Positions 46,196 to 57,590 of a stretch of DNA of 64,000 nt are shown here, piece by piece. Within the stretch, counting starts at the first letter, position 1; each line of letters begins with the position of its first letter. The notes under the pieces are model-generated. The model was given only the letters and a program-made list of their open reading frames with translations, had not been told where the DNA came from and searched no databases. The position numbers and the translations under genes were made by a program. This DNA is from Sabethes cyaneus (Eukaryota > Arthropoda > Insecta > Diptera > Culicidae): contig NC_071355.1 in assembly GCF_943734655.1 (NCBI RefSeq), positions 94,743,449 to 94,807,448 on the forward strand, given 5' to 3'.

Positions 46196-46345
46196 TACGA
46201 AAGGGCGAAACACAAATGGCCGACTTAACAAATAGCATAATATATCTAATAGCCGAATCACGAACGGACGAATCACAAATGGTCGAATCACGAATCACAA
46301 AGGGCTGAAACACGAATGGTCGAACGTCATATTCAGCCGAAGATA
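46195..46345. repeat. Iterated CGAATCACGAATGG microrepeat (one orientation)
   Basis: Short words such as GGCCGAATCAC, GAATGGTCGAA and GAAACACGAATGG occur in loose ~15-bp periodicity. They are the reverse complement of the array at 46595-46745. Confidence 0.65.
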
Positions 46346-46594
46346 ATCACGGTACCTGCACAAATATTGGGTTTATGCTGTCCTTACTCGCTGCCGCTCA
46401 TTCGGACTTAACTAAGGGATAATCCCTACTAGTCAGTAAAGCTAGGAAAATGCATGCACCTAAATAGTACTGGTTTCTGCAGGGGGCTGCGCCCCGCGGA
46501 AAGAAATAGCTGAAAAAAATTATTCAAAAAATGTAACGTCTTACAAAAGGAGCAATAAAAATTTTGTTGATTTAGTCATTCCGAGAAAATTCGA

Positions 46595-46750
46595 CCTTTG
46601 GTGATTCGGCCACTCGTGATTCGGTCTTTCGTGATTCGGCCTTTCGCGATTCGGCCTTTCACGATTCGGTCTTCTGTGACTATTGTTGGAATTCGGCCAT
46701 TTGGATTTCAGCCTTTCGTGATTCGGCCATTTGTGTTTCGGCCAATCGTT
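46595..46750. repeat. Iterated CGTGATTCGGCCTTT microrepeat (other orientation)
   Basis: There are about ten degenerate ~15-bp units. Together with 46195-46345 they form an inverted pair about 250 bp apart. The 94-codon minus frame rich in RPNHE/RPNRE comes from this periodicity and is not a gene. Confidence 0.7.
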
Positions 46751-47389
46751 ACCAGCCCATGGGAGCACCCCCTCTTCGTGGGGGGAGGGGTCTCTAACCA
46801 TCATAAGAACCTTCCCTGGCCCCAAAAACCTCTACATACAAATTTTCACGTATCAGGATCAGTAGTTTTCGATTCTATAAGGGACATCCCGACAGACAGA
46901 CAGACAGAAATCCATTTTTATAGGTATAGATTATATTTGTAATTGTGCTACCGTGAAGAGAGGTTGACACAGACTAAAGGCTAACGACTGTACTCGAGAA
47001 GAATGAGACACGTTGATTAGATTGTACTTTAAGCGTGTTAATAGTGGTGAAATTTTGATTGAAACTAGTTAGACGTGTAATGTTTATGTTAACAGAATTT
47101 TATCGCATTCTGTTTAGTGGTTATCGAGAAGGCACCTCGAATAACAATATGAGTTTATTGCATTCTTACTGTAGTCTTAGTGACCAATTTTGATCATAAA
47201 AGCTATCATAAGTGTATATTAAAATCCCAGATATTGCTTTGAATCAGAGCAAGAGCAGTTCCGGTTCCACTGTACGCCGTCCTGGGCAATGCAACTGCGT
47301 CTCATAGAAGGATCGGGAAATACCTGGGAATCCATCATTAAACGGTGTCCCGGTAGTTGAGTCATTAGAGGAAATCAAAACGACCCAGC

Positions 47390-47600
47390 GGCAGTCTGCA
47401 AGCGTCAGAAAATGGATCTGGCGAAGGCCAGGAGGGTATTGAGTCTGGTCAAGCCGACTTTTTTGAGTCGCGATGCGGTAAGGAAGGCGGATGTTTCCTT
47501 CTCGTTTATCCAAAAAATGATGAAACGTGCCGGCAAATCTACCGGAACGTGTGCTCTACGTGTGTGCTCGGGCTCGGCATCCTGTCACTTTGCGTAGCCG
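47390..47600 (+). pseudogene. Possible mariner transposase N-terminal fragment
   Basis: The + frame from 47412 reads MDLAKARRVLSLVKPTFLSR followed by DAVRKADVSFSFIQKMMKRAGK, which resembles the helix-turn-helix region of mariner-type transposases (compare SFSFVQK..KRAG-like strings). It is interrupted shortly afterwards and no catalytic part follows. This is a recollection-based call with modest support. Confidence 0.35.
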
Positions 47601-47606
47601 GTGTTT

Positions 47607-47632
47607 TTATTTTATTTATTTATTTATTTATT
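47607..47632. repeat. (TTTA)n microsatellite
   Basis: Six or so TTTA/TTTAT units. It could be the tail of a retrotransposed copy. Confidence 0.8.
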
Positions 47633-47768
47633 ATTGAGAACTTCATCCGACAGGAACTTGCCGGAAGTTCGTTAAATTGAGAAGTTTTGGATTATCATAA
47701 AGGTTTGGTAAAACACTAAAGAACAAGAAGTCCGTCGCACAATTGCCCAAAAACCTTATGAAAAGAAA

Positions 47769-48140
47769 TCCTTTATTGGATGAAGTAGAACCCTGACCAT
47801 GATGTCTTAGTTTCGTCTCTCACTTTTTTCGAGTACAGTCTTCAGTTAGTCAGAAAACTTTCAGCAAATATCAGCAAGCAGCAGATTACGCAACGTGTTT
47901 TGGACACGTGCAGATTCAGTCTCAAAGATTTCAGAATGATTTGTTTTTAACGAACTCCACAATGCATATATATGGATCAATTGAACTTGGTATAAGCAAA
48001 TTTTACCATCAAATTAGTATAAACACAATAGTTTTACGCAAAAATTCCATGTTTCAAAAACAGAAAACCTGAAAGAATACTTTTACGAGCTTAAAGCTGA
48101 AATAAAATCAAAATCTCTCCTCTGTGAAACGGTTATCTAA
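47769..48140. repeat. ~370-bp direct repeat, copy 2
   Basis: See copy 1 at 44711-45080. Same orientation, some 3 kb apart, about 90% similar by eye. Confidence 0.7.
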
Positions 48141-48149
48141 CAGAAATAT

Positions 48150-50840
48150 TTAAAATATTTTCTTTTTAAAACTTTTTAAACATTTTATGAAAATGCTCAC
48201 AAATTTATCTACTGCCTTGAATTTTTTTGCGTCTATGCACTAATATCAAACAAAAGTGTTATAAAGTAAATCATCTTTCCAGGATCACGCAGAAGAGATT
48301 ATGTTTATGCAACTGCTTCCAAGTGCTTACTAGCCGACAAAAATTTTAGCCCAGCATCCCAGCAAGTCGGGAACGCAAGTGCTACTAGCCCTTTGACTCC
48401 TTTCCAGTGCTTGCTAATCCTATGCCAGCCGAGTGATTTCGTTGAATTGTGACAAATTGAAGAAGACAGCTTGCTGCTTATTTTACCGTCATCCTCATCC
48501 AACAGTAAGTTGAACTGGGAAAAAAGTATAACAATTTGTATCCCTTGCGCCGCTCAGCGTATCCAGAAATGAAAGGCGAAGGCGTTTAGATGAAGCTGTA
48601 AAATTTAAATTCATCCTCATGTAAAACACGTGTCAACATCTCCTGTGTGCTTACAATTGAATTTGAAAAATGTTTACATTGCCTTACTGGTGGTACTGGT
48701 CGCCCTTAGGTCGGAAAAACGAAGGTCACATCCTCCCTCATCGTCTTAAACCGTACGATGTACATAAAACGAAAGGGGTGGAATCGCGTTGCTGCGACAG
48801 CGCACGTCATCTAGTTAGTTCCCTGTAATTTGAGAGTAATTTGTTAATCATTATACGGGTAAATGAGAATGTTTCCTACGACGACTGGCGCGACGGCTGG
48901 ATCTGTGACAAACGAAATATCATTTGTTTCTGATTGTCAATGGTTATTCAGATGATAGGGTTATATCAGTGGCGCATATCGGCAGTCCTGCTGAATTTGA
49001 TGCGTTACGTGAGCTCGTTTTCGGTCGTTCCTTCGGTAATTGCAGTGCAATCTACGAATGCCAGAAGTCTCAAATATCACTCGTAGTAGTTGAGTTGTAT
49101 CAACGCGAAAGTGCAACATCTAATTAGCAATCTCGATAATTAGCTCATTACAATCGCATTTAGACTACCTGGTAAATGGATTCCCCGTGTAATCTATTAT
49201 GTGGTTAATGAGTTTAATGAATACAAGCTTGGATGATAATTAAACTAGCTATCATCATCTGTGACTATTTCGACCTACTGAAAAGCACTCTAATAGCATT
49301 ATCGCGTCCGACCTCAACACACGCTATTCAACACCTTCACATGCTTTCGAGATCATGCCGTGAAAATAGCTTATTAAACATTCCTCTTATGGATTCCATT
49401 AAAATTTTACCATTTACATGCATTATAACGACTTCGGCTATAATCCTATTGTCTCGGATTTGATTTCACTCCGACTGGGAGTCTACAAAAGTTAAAACAT
49501 AGATTGAAAATTAACACACACTGCTCATATCGTTGCTCAACGCCGTATAAAATCGAAACGTAGGCTGGAATTGATCTCTCCGGAGAATTATCGCACATTT
49601 TCGACTGCTGTGCAGTTGAAATTCTCCTTCATCCGAGAACCTGAAGAATCAAAGTATATACGCAGGACTGTTGTCAGATTATATTTTCCGTTCCATAATC
49701 CCGGTCTGTAAAATGGAGAGCATCGCAGGATGGAGCTACTTCAGCATCAAATATTAAATGCTTTTCTGTCTGCATAAACATAGAAGCCAAAGACGACAAA
49801 TGACGCGTCTTGTTCGGTGAGACAGCAGCTCCTTATCAAGCGATTCGACCACCGGCAGTGAACCGTCGTCGGGTATAGCAAAACTCGACGACTTTTATCT
49901 GCTCTCATCCAGCCTCACTACCAGGGCCTTAAAATTATGGTTAAAAATTAAACGAAGTCAGTATGCTGAACAGCGTTATTCTAAAAGAGTATGTATTAGT
50001 GTGAGGCCATGCTGGAGATCAACAACAGCCATTCCGAGGATTATCGCCGAGGGAGCATTTCTTCGTGGGGTCAGCTTGTCAGCGAGTTTAACAAATTCAT
50101 ACGGGATTTATGAATTTGCCCGAACGAGAAATATGACTCTTCCAGCTGCAATGAATGGGAAAGATTTTCCGAGGCAGAATGTGTTTAGAAACAACCAAAT
50201 ACGCAACGTTCCGATCGAATCGGATCAAATCCAAATGCACATCCAGTCAAGTAGCGAATGGTGGTTAATGGATAGATATTCCTGGAAATTGCGTTCACGT
50301 TTAGGTAATTTGGAAAGCGTCAGTAGGTCGTATCGAATTTCGGCAGGTTCAGAACCGTAAGTATCTGTACACGTTCGCTCCTGTAACACCGCATGGGAAC
50401 CTCTGGTGAATGGGGAGGGTTCCGACTGCTGCCTGCTGCTGCTGCTGCTGCTGCTGCTGCTATCATGGTGTTACTTGATAGCTTGGCTTCTGCGAGCTAG
50501 CGGATTGCGATGAGTGATTTTTATGAGGGTTCATTTACTGATCATATTCGGTAGTGATTTGTAAGTCAAAGGAATTGTTTTATGAGGGTATCCTACGTTG
50601 ATTTTTAACAATTGGCTGTTAAGAAGACAAATAATGGAAAGAATGATTTAAAGTAATTTGCCAATTTGTGGAAAGTAAGTGATGCTTTGGAATTTATAGA
50701 ACGTAGTAAAGTCACGAAACATTGTATGTATTTGCAATCACACTATTCCGTCATTGAATATAAATGCCGTACTATCGAGCGATTGGAGCTGAATTGGAAA
50801 CCACACGTGGTTTGTTACAAAATCGCTTTTTAGTGGCAGT
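48150..50840. other. Mostly unique DNA with one microsatellite
   Basis: No protein family is recognised. A short ATG frame at 50009-50113 (MLEINNSHSEDYRRGSISSW and 14 more residues) looks somewhat protein-like, and a consensus donor GTAAGTATC follows at 50359, but no acceptor or homologue supports an exon. The longer frame at 50001-50360 needs a GTG start. Confidence 0.35.
50433..50461. repeat. (CTG)n microsatellite
   Basis: About nine and a half uninterrupted CTG units. Confidence 0.95.
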
Positions 50841-50844
50841 TTCG

Positions 50845-51060
50845 TGCAACTAGGAAAGTGCAACTAAAGAGCATGCAATTAGCGAACGATTGCATTAAAA
50901 ATTGTCATGGTAGTAATGATCCAAACGATCGCTCATATAAAGTTTAGTGCATTGTTTTTTTATGTCGTTCAAAGCAATGACAATATGAAAAACAAAGCAT
51001 CGGTCACTAGGAAGTAACTGATATAAATTACTATTTCTATTGGTTGCAGCTGACATCACC
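50845..51060. repeat. ~220-bp direct repeat, copy 1
   Basis: Shares GAAGTGCAACTAAAGAGCAT / AAAGTGCAACTAAAGAGCAT, GCAATTAGCGAACGA, CAAAGCAATGACAAT and TTTCTATTG.TTG with 51595-51830. Confidence 0.65.
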
Positions 51061-51594
51061 ATCAGCGGGATTTGTCAAGAATTGGAACTAAATATGTCTT
51101 GTTTTCGATTCGCGTATTGAAGCCTGATATACGGCTTTGAAAGTAAATATATAACTTCCCTTTTTTAAACCTAATAAATAAGTAAATTAAAGGTGAACCA
51201 GCAGCAGGTTTAAAGTCTCTGAAATAAAAAATCTAGTCTAATTTAAATGAGTGAATCAATCAATAAGCGTAAATAAGTGAACAACAAATAAATGAAAAAA
51301 TAATTAAACAAAAAACAATGAACTGTATTGTACATCGCAATTAATTGATCCCAAATTGATGATACATAAGTTACGGATACAAAAACCATGTTATTATCAG
51401 AGTACAGACCAACTGATTTGAAGTGTTATCAACGTTTCGTTGACTGTACATCTATGCAAGCATTAGTGATAGGGTCCACGAAATTGGCATGGTAATAGTT
51501 TATTGTATGGTTGAAAAGCACTATTGAAAAAAGTTTAACATTGGAAACCCCAATGCAGCTTGAGACATAATCATTTCCTAATTGCACTTCCGTG

Positions 51595-51830
51595 CAACCA
51601 TCGAAGTGCAACTAAAGAGCATGCAATTAGCGAACGAGTGCTGTAAGCGCAGTCCGGTAATGATGATTCAAACGATTGCTCGTATAAGTTTAATGCATTA
51701 TTTTTATTTTATTTTATTTCATTTTAGTCAAAGCAATGACAATGTAGATGTACAACATCGAGCACTATGAAGTAAAGGATGTAAACTAAAATTTCTATTG
51801 ATTGTAGATTCAGTTTTAGCTGAAATCGTT
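51595..51830. repeat. ~220-bp direct repeat, copy 2
   Basis: Diverged copy of 50845-51060, about 740 bp downstream in the same orientation. A further small duplication (CATTCT.AAGCTGATT..., about 95 bp apart) follows at 52048-52190. Confidence 0.65.
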
Positions 51831-52429
51831 GTAGGTTGTAGAAATATTTTTTTTATCCCAATGTTTCGATTATTATATACTAAAAATACGTCATTAGCTT
51901 CATAGACTAGAAATGAATACATAACTGCAGCGTTCAATATGATGATATTAGGTAACTAATTTTCAGCAGACTTTTTATTTTTAATAGTTGAATTAACTAC
52001 CGTCAGTAACTGTCTAACGCTACGTAGAACTTTATATTAGTCACATTTCAACATTCTGAAGCTGATTAGACATATATGAGAACTGTTAGTGCTGGTTTGG
52101 GCTAAGTCAAAAATCTATTGGTTTTGTATTGGCATCACTCCAGTATTCTAAGGCTGATTGGCCATATATCAGAAGTGTTAGTGCTGATTTACACAATAAT
52201 AAGGTTTGTAAAATAATGCTGAGAATGTTAACAACAAAAACAAGCCTAAATGGATGTACTGATAGCCGCAATCCTGCATTTCATACATTCGACATCACCC
52301 TAAAAATTAAAATAATACATTCGAAAAAGATGAATTTGATTAAAGAAAAATGTATCGCCGATTGTGCCGTAAACATCTCTTTTTTTATTACGAGTAGGGA
52401 AACCTGCTGAGAGCCTTAGAAGATACGGT

Positions 52430-53925
52430 ACTATCAGACACCTGAGAAGCCAACTCAGAGAGTGGCGTTTGGTATCCCGACCCCCCTAATGGGGCGTGAG
52501 AATCCAGACCTACTAAAGCCTACTCGACCCTAAAAAACCATGCCCTGACAGAATCTGTATCAGGTTAAAATTGACTTCACCGTGGTGCCTGTCGACTCTC
52601 CCGGATACTTCCAGAATAAGTCGGTGTATCCACCGGCCCTTTGTGGAATCAGACCATGCAGATTGCGTCTTGTAAAACTGTACGATACGCACTCGCCACT
52701 CTCAAGCACATGAGACGATAGGTGCTTTCCAGCTTACCTAGGTAGCTTTTGGTTCCTAACGCCGATGACCACACCGGCACGCCATATCTGCGTATGGACT
52801 GGACCACGTTGGCTAATAGCCTTCGCTTGCTGCCATATAACGCAGAGCTATTAGACATCATACGAGACAATGCCGAAATAGCTGTGGAAGCTTTCTTGCA
52901 GGCATAGTTGACGTGGCTCCCGAACTTGAACTTGTCGTCGACCACGATTCCCAGAAGTTTTAAGGACCGCGTTGACGAAATAGTGCAGTCCCCGACGCTG
53001 ATATTTGCTTGCTGCACCGAGTTGCAGTTGTTCACCACGATAACCTCCGTTTTATGATGCACTAGCTCCAGTTTCCTGGATCGCATCCAATATTCAACAA
53101 TGCTTACTGAGTGAGCAGCTCAACCTCTCTGATAGATTCACCGTAAACTTCCAAGGTGATGGCACTTTGACGTTCCGAAGCGAGTTGGCTATGGAGTCCC
53201 AACTAGTGCTATTAAACGCATTTATCACGTCGGCCGTGACAATTGCGCAATAGCGGATACCTGCCCTCTTGCGCTGGATTACCGGCCCTTTGATACCTCG
53301 GCTATCTTAGTGACAAACAAGAAGCCGAATTAGTTATTTGACAGACCGTTTGTACCCTCCGTGTACTGTACGAGTCTGTGAAGGATAACCCTTTCCAGTA
53401 CCTTGCCGGCAGTATCGAGCAGACAGATCGGCCTATATGACGAGGAGACACCCGGAGGTTTTCCCCGCTCGGCAATAGGACCAGGTTCTGTCGCTTCCAT
53501 CTGTCCGGGAAGTGGCCAGCTTCATTACTGCCCCGAATAATTCGGAAGCCTCTAACATAGCCGCTTTAATGGCCATATTCGGGATTCCGTCTGGCCCCGG
53601 TACTTTCCCACCTTTAGGGATTTAGCGATCATAATGATCGTTCGTTCGTAACCGTCACTTCCTCCCCGACCGCTAAACCGCCGTCGCCCACGTTACTTTG
53701 GATGTTCGATTGGGAGGCCGACCATCCTACGCTATGGTCTGAGATACTGGAACGTCGGCCGTGGGACGACTCAGCGGCCTCGGGCCAGGGCCTTGGCTCA
53801 CGGCGCGGAAAGAGGTCCTCGATGATCCGCTCCAGCATCTCTGGCGATTGTTCTGCCGTAAACATCTCTGCGGAAGTCCAACAGTTGTTATTCTGGTAAC
53901 TTAAATTATTTGTCAACCGACGTGC
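52430..53925 (-). mobile_element. R1-clade-like LINE, RT to C-terminus, decayed
   Basis: Minus-strand pieces in order: SPEMLERIIEDLFPRREP (linker before RT, about 53830), PGPDGIPN-like (about 53590-53610), then degraded RT. The open segment 52649-53086 is the post-catalytic part: ELVHHKTEVIVVNNC, SLKLLGIVVDDKFKFGSHV, KASTAISALSRMMSNSSALY and MCLRVASAYRTVLQDAIC. It then runs to WIHRLILEVS and HGEVNFNLIQILSGHGFFR (52520-52640), the C-terminal HGE.NF...SGHG motif. The catalytic box region is lost. The clade assignment (R1-like) is from motif memory. Confidence 0.8.
52649..53086 (-). pseudogene. R1-like LINE RT C-terminal segment (145 codons open)
   Basis: This is the longest open part of the LINE above. 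It starts just after the catalytic FADD box would be and covers the thumb-like KTE.V..N, LKLLG..VD..F.FG.HV and ALSRMMSN motifs. It is not a free-standing gene: both ends break into other frames with further LINE similarity. Confidence 0.8.
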
Positions 53926-53929
53926 AACT

Positions 53930-54625
53930 CATATAGGACAATATTCTACTTTTCTGTTTGGTCTCAACGCAAAACACCAAATTGACAGAAAAATAACTAT
54001 CAATTGTAGTAGAGAGAAGGAAGGACAGAACTTTAACATTACGTTTTACTTTTTTTTAGAGAAAATGTGACAGAATGTCCTCATCTTCATAGGTCAAAGA
54101 TTCTTTACGACGATTAAACTTAGACTAATTTGATGCCTGTGCGCCCTGGTACTCCACAGGCTCCGTTGCGGCGAGAGAATTTATAGAACCCCCTCCACCA
54201 TTCATCCCTAGGCACGGGTCGCGTCACACCTTGGATTAGGGGTTTATCCATTCAAATTTTTATATAATAACCATGGATAACAGCTATTAAAACCATCCTC
54301 CTTTAGGGACTTTGGACCCTCTGCTTTGGTTCTTAGTAGTCTTACCTCCAACAAAAACCGTCTTGCAGGCGGAGAGTTTACTCTCAGCCTTCGCATGAGT
54401 GCCCCCTTTTCTGTCCGCATACGACCCTAGTTTCCACCGGTTGTCCGATTTCCTCTAAGGAACGTATTCCGGATGGTACCACGAGGAGGTAGAGATAGGA
54501 GTTGCTGAATAAGACCCAAGTAGCACAATATAGGTCCATTTAGTTAAAGCAACCGGATTACGACTGAAATTAGTCATATTTCGGTTACAGCAACAACTTT
54601 GTAACAACCATGCTAGTAGGGAAGG
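53930..54625. other. Unresolved sequence, possibly LINE-derived
   Basis: No clear frame. The GC-richer stretch 54135-54480, read on the minus strand, vaguely resembles LINE 5' or ORF1 sequence (for example SACKTVFVGGKTTKN), but I cannot confirm this. Confidence 0.3.
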
Positions 54626-54629
54626 CTGT

Positions 54630-55740
54630 AGAACTTCGTGGTAGTTCTGGAGCGCATTATTCAACCATTTACCATCCATAAACAGCATTACAATAGACAT
54701 CATAGGTTTTCCGGACAAATTGATGCGGCTGATCGAAGCTACGCTGAAGCGAGCGATGTGCTACGTGCGCGTTTCGGTGGCACTCTCAAGTCCTTTCGAA
54801 GCGTGCAGAGGGTTGCAGCAAGGGGATGGACTGTCCTGTATGTTATTCAATACCGCTATTGAAGGTGTGATCCGGCGGCAGACATCGAAACGAGATCTTC
54901 AGCAAGAGTAACCAACTCCTAGCCTTCGCAGACGACATCGACATCAGTACTAGAAACCTTGGGATGGTGGAGGCAATCTACGTCAGACTAAAAAACGGAG
55001 GCTAGCAGGATTGGGTTACAAATCAATGCGTCAAAAACTAAATATATGGCAGGAAGAGGCTCCACAGAAAGCAACATTTGCCTTCCACGGACAGTTACTC
55101 TTGACGGCGATGAACTGGAAGTAGTTGATAAGTTCGTATATTTGAGATCTTTGGTCACCGCCGACAATAATACGAATAAGGAGATTCAACGACGCTTTCA
55201 AGCTGGAAATCGAGCTTTTCCCTCCACAAGACGCTTCGATCAAGGAGCATTCGCCGCCGCACAAAGCTGACGATGTACAAAACGCTAATCAGACCAGTAG
55301 TTCTCTACGAACTTGAGACAGCAACTTTGCTTACGGAAAACATACGTGCACTTGCCGTATTTAAACGAAAGGTATTGCGGACTATTTATTGCGGAGTACA
55401 AACGGCTAGCGGAGAGTGGCGTAGACGTATAAACAACACGTTGCTGGCACTACTTAGAGTGATTCCCGTCGTACATCGTACACGCGAAAGTTGGGAGATT
55501 ACGGTGGGTCGGCTACGTCGTAAGGATACCAGAAGGCTGTGCAGTGAAATCCGTTCTCTTCAAGAACCACACTGGCACCAGGAGGGGCCCAACGTACTAG
55601 ATGGCTCGACCAGGTTGAAGCCGACTTGCGTGTGTCGAGTTGCGCAACGAATTGGCGACGAGTTGTCCAGGACCGAGTACAATGGAGAGTAATTCTTGAT
55701 ACGGCAAGAGCCACCAGGGCTCTCGGCTGGCAGAACAAAA
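54630..55740 (+). pseudogene. LINE RT and C-terminal region, frameshifted
   Basis: Same LINE type as 775-2890, opposite strand. In successive frames it reads MRLIEATLKRAMCYVRVSVA, CRGLQQGDGLSCMLFNTAIEG (about 54805-54865), a SLAFADDIDIS-like catalytic box (54915-54945, after a shift), DGDELEVVDKFVYLRSLVTA (55105-55165), MYKTLIRPVVLYELET (55273-55320) and FKRKVLRTIYCGVQ (55360-55400). The 139-codon segment 55273-55692 is open. The 5' half with the endonuclease is absent. Multiple shifts make it inactive. Confidence 0.85.
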
Positions 55741-56010
55741 AGAAGATCACAGGCATTTATCAACATTATGAGTGTTTGCGTGAAAGTCTACAAAACGTGA
55801 TTCACAAACGACAAGACTTGTTGTTAATGATGACGGCAACTGATTGCCGTTTCTACCGCACTAGCCGAGTAGATAAGCAATCCATCTATCTTCTGTACGG
55901 CAGAAACAAGAGCAAACACTCAAAAAACAATATTGTCTCTGAGTAAATGTGTGGAGAATGGTAAAATTGGAAAAGCGCAACAAAACTAAATAAAGGACTA
56001 CCTAACAGAA

Positions 56011-56083
56011 GGGTGCGGCGGTGGTGTAAAGGTGTCACTCTTGACCGGCTATCAAGGATCGCGGGTTCAAGTCCCACTTGCCA
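56011..56083 (+). repeat. tRNA-like sequence next to a LINE 3' end
   Basis: It has a perfect A box TGGTGTAAAGG and B box GGTTCAAGTCC, a perfect 5-bp anticodon-type stem CTTGA/TCAAG with a 7-base loop CCGGCTA, four of five pairs in the T stem and a weak acceptor stem with G-T pairs and one mismatch. The loop lacks the usual U33. I read it as a tRNA-derived SINE head or tRNA pseudogene rather than a working tRNA. Confidence 0.5.
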
Positions 56084-56105
56084 TAGAACCCAATATATTT
56101 TTGGT

Positions 56106-57545
56106 CTATTCACTTTACTTTACTTACTGTAGTAGTGACGGTCCGTTATCGATCCTGCGTCGAACGAGTTACGGTACTCCAGTACGGTTGGTCTTCGATC
56201 GCCGTTATCCAATCCCCCTTAGCACCAACTGAACCTGCATCGTCTTCGACAGTGCACATCCATCGGATGCGAATCTACCACGAAGTTTACGGCCTCTTCC
56301 TGGTTCTCTACTGAAAACAGATTTAGTTACTCTTTCGTCGGGTATTCTGGTCACGTGCGCAGCTCACTGCAACCTGCCACATTGTGGTGAAGGTACTACA
56401 TCATGCGTCTGCGCCACACTTCAATTTCCATTTTGCCACAAAGTATAGATCGTAGAATGTTACGCCTAAAAACCCCATGATTTAGGTCTCTAAAGGGCCA
56501 CTGGGAGGATTAGTGTTCTATAGAGCGCCGGTTCTGTGCGAATATGTCGAACTACGGGACTTTAGCTGGCTATGTAATCCGTAGAACGCCCGATTTGCAG
56601 CTGCAGTTTATCATTACTTTGCGCTTTACACCGTTGTCACACAGAGAGCAGATTAACAGGCAATGAACGAGAAGCGCGTAAAAAGGCTTCTAAGTAATTA
56701 ACGCGTAATGCCTCGATGGAGCACCCCTCGAGCAACAAGTGACAAACTAAAACATGATGTCGCTGCCATCGCCAATATGTAACTTCAGCATAAAGTAACA
56801 TTGGTAAAGGTACATGCATATTTTTTTATGCGTTTGACAAGCTATTTTCATCCCAATCTAGCTGCTTCCCATTTAAAAGACCCAAAGGCCTCTTCCACTG
56901 CTCTATGGTGTATTCCGATGATATCGATGCCATCCGCAAGCTCAATAAGTATGTAGCAAGCATAGCTTTTCGTATTGCACCGTTCAAGGCAATGTTGTAT
57001 AGCAGGTTAGAGAGTGCTTCCCCTTGCTTCAGTCCATCTACCGTTACGAAAGCGACTGAGGTCTTACCCGCTACTCGGACGCATGATTTTAACCCATCCA
57101 GCGTTGTACGATTCGTACAAGAGTGCAACTTGTAGACAGAATTTAGCTACCCGGCGTATTCTGCTGTTACGCCATCTGCCGTCAACCATTGGATGTTGAA
57201 ACGTAGTGCCTTCTCAGTGCGAGCCTCAACACAAGATATGTAAGATTTGTGCGAGGTTCGACAACCTTGCACAAATCATACACATGATGAGATAGTGGTC
57301 GGAGTTGATATTTGGTCCCCGAAAAGTGTCGACCGTCAATCAGAACATGATCTATCTGACAGCTAGAGTCTCCATGTGGGCTTTCAGGTGTGTTTTCAAA
57401 TATTCGGGCGTGGAAAGTAGGAGCTACAGATGTACAATGATGTACAATGTAATGTCGATGTAGCTTTCGAATAAGCAAGCCAACTTGTGCCGATTCCCAG
57501 AAAGTTCGGACATTCCAGGTACCAAGTTTCCAAATTTTATCCATT
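56106..57545 (-). mobile_element. LINE with internal deletions (endonuclease and RT remnants)
   Basis: The order on the minus strand is: MDKIWKLGTWNVRT (start of the endonuclease, 57544), QIDHVLIDGRHFS (endonuclease motif, about 57310-57360), then a gap, then RTTLDGLKSCVRVAGKTS and VDGLKQGEALSNLLYNIAL (RT, 57000-57110), then a 3' untranslated part (56130-56500). The 3' end is a (GTAA)n-type tail at 56106-56128, like the TAAG/GTAA tail of the LINE at 775. Most of the endonuclease and the catalytic RT box are missing. Confidence 0.8.
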
Positions 57546-57590
57546 AATTGTTTCGTTGTTGTTTGGCGTGTCCTTTGCCGGTTTATTCAT

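Larger units (their letters stand above)
43961..46932. repeat. Nested repeat block beginning AGCTGACCCGACAAAC
   Basis: The block starts with the same AGCTGACCCGACAAACTTCG as the repeats at 34537 and 62514. It ends with the tract CGACAGACAGACAGACAGA followed by AATCCATTTTTATAGGTATAG near 46890-46931, an end I associate with the same kind of insect repeat. It is filled with other repeats (entries below), so the boundary pairing is an inference. Confidence 0.45.

Noticed and set aside
46195..46750. Possible CRISPR-like array
   Set aside because: Units are adjacent without spacers, degenerate, and in a eukaryotic repeat context.
46541..46825. 94-codon minus frame with RPNHE/RPNRE repeats
   Set aside because: Produced by a ~15-bp microrepeat; no start context or homologue.
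50001..50360. 119-codon + strand frame
   Set aside because: Requires a GTG start and shows no similarity; a shorter ATG frame in another phase is noted instead as a weak finding.
56011..56083. Functional tRNA gene
   Set aside because: Position 33 is not U and the acceptor stem has a mismatch and several G-T pairs; kept only as a tRNA-like repeat.
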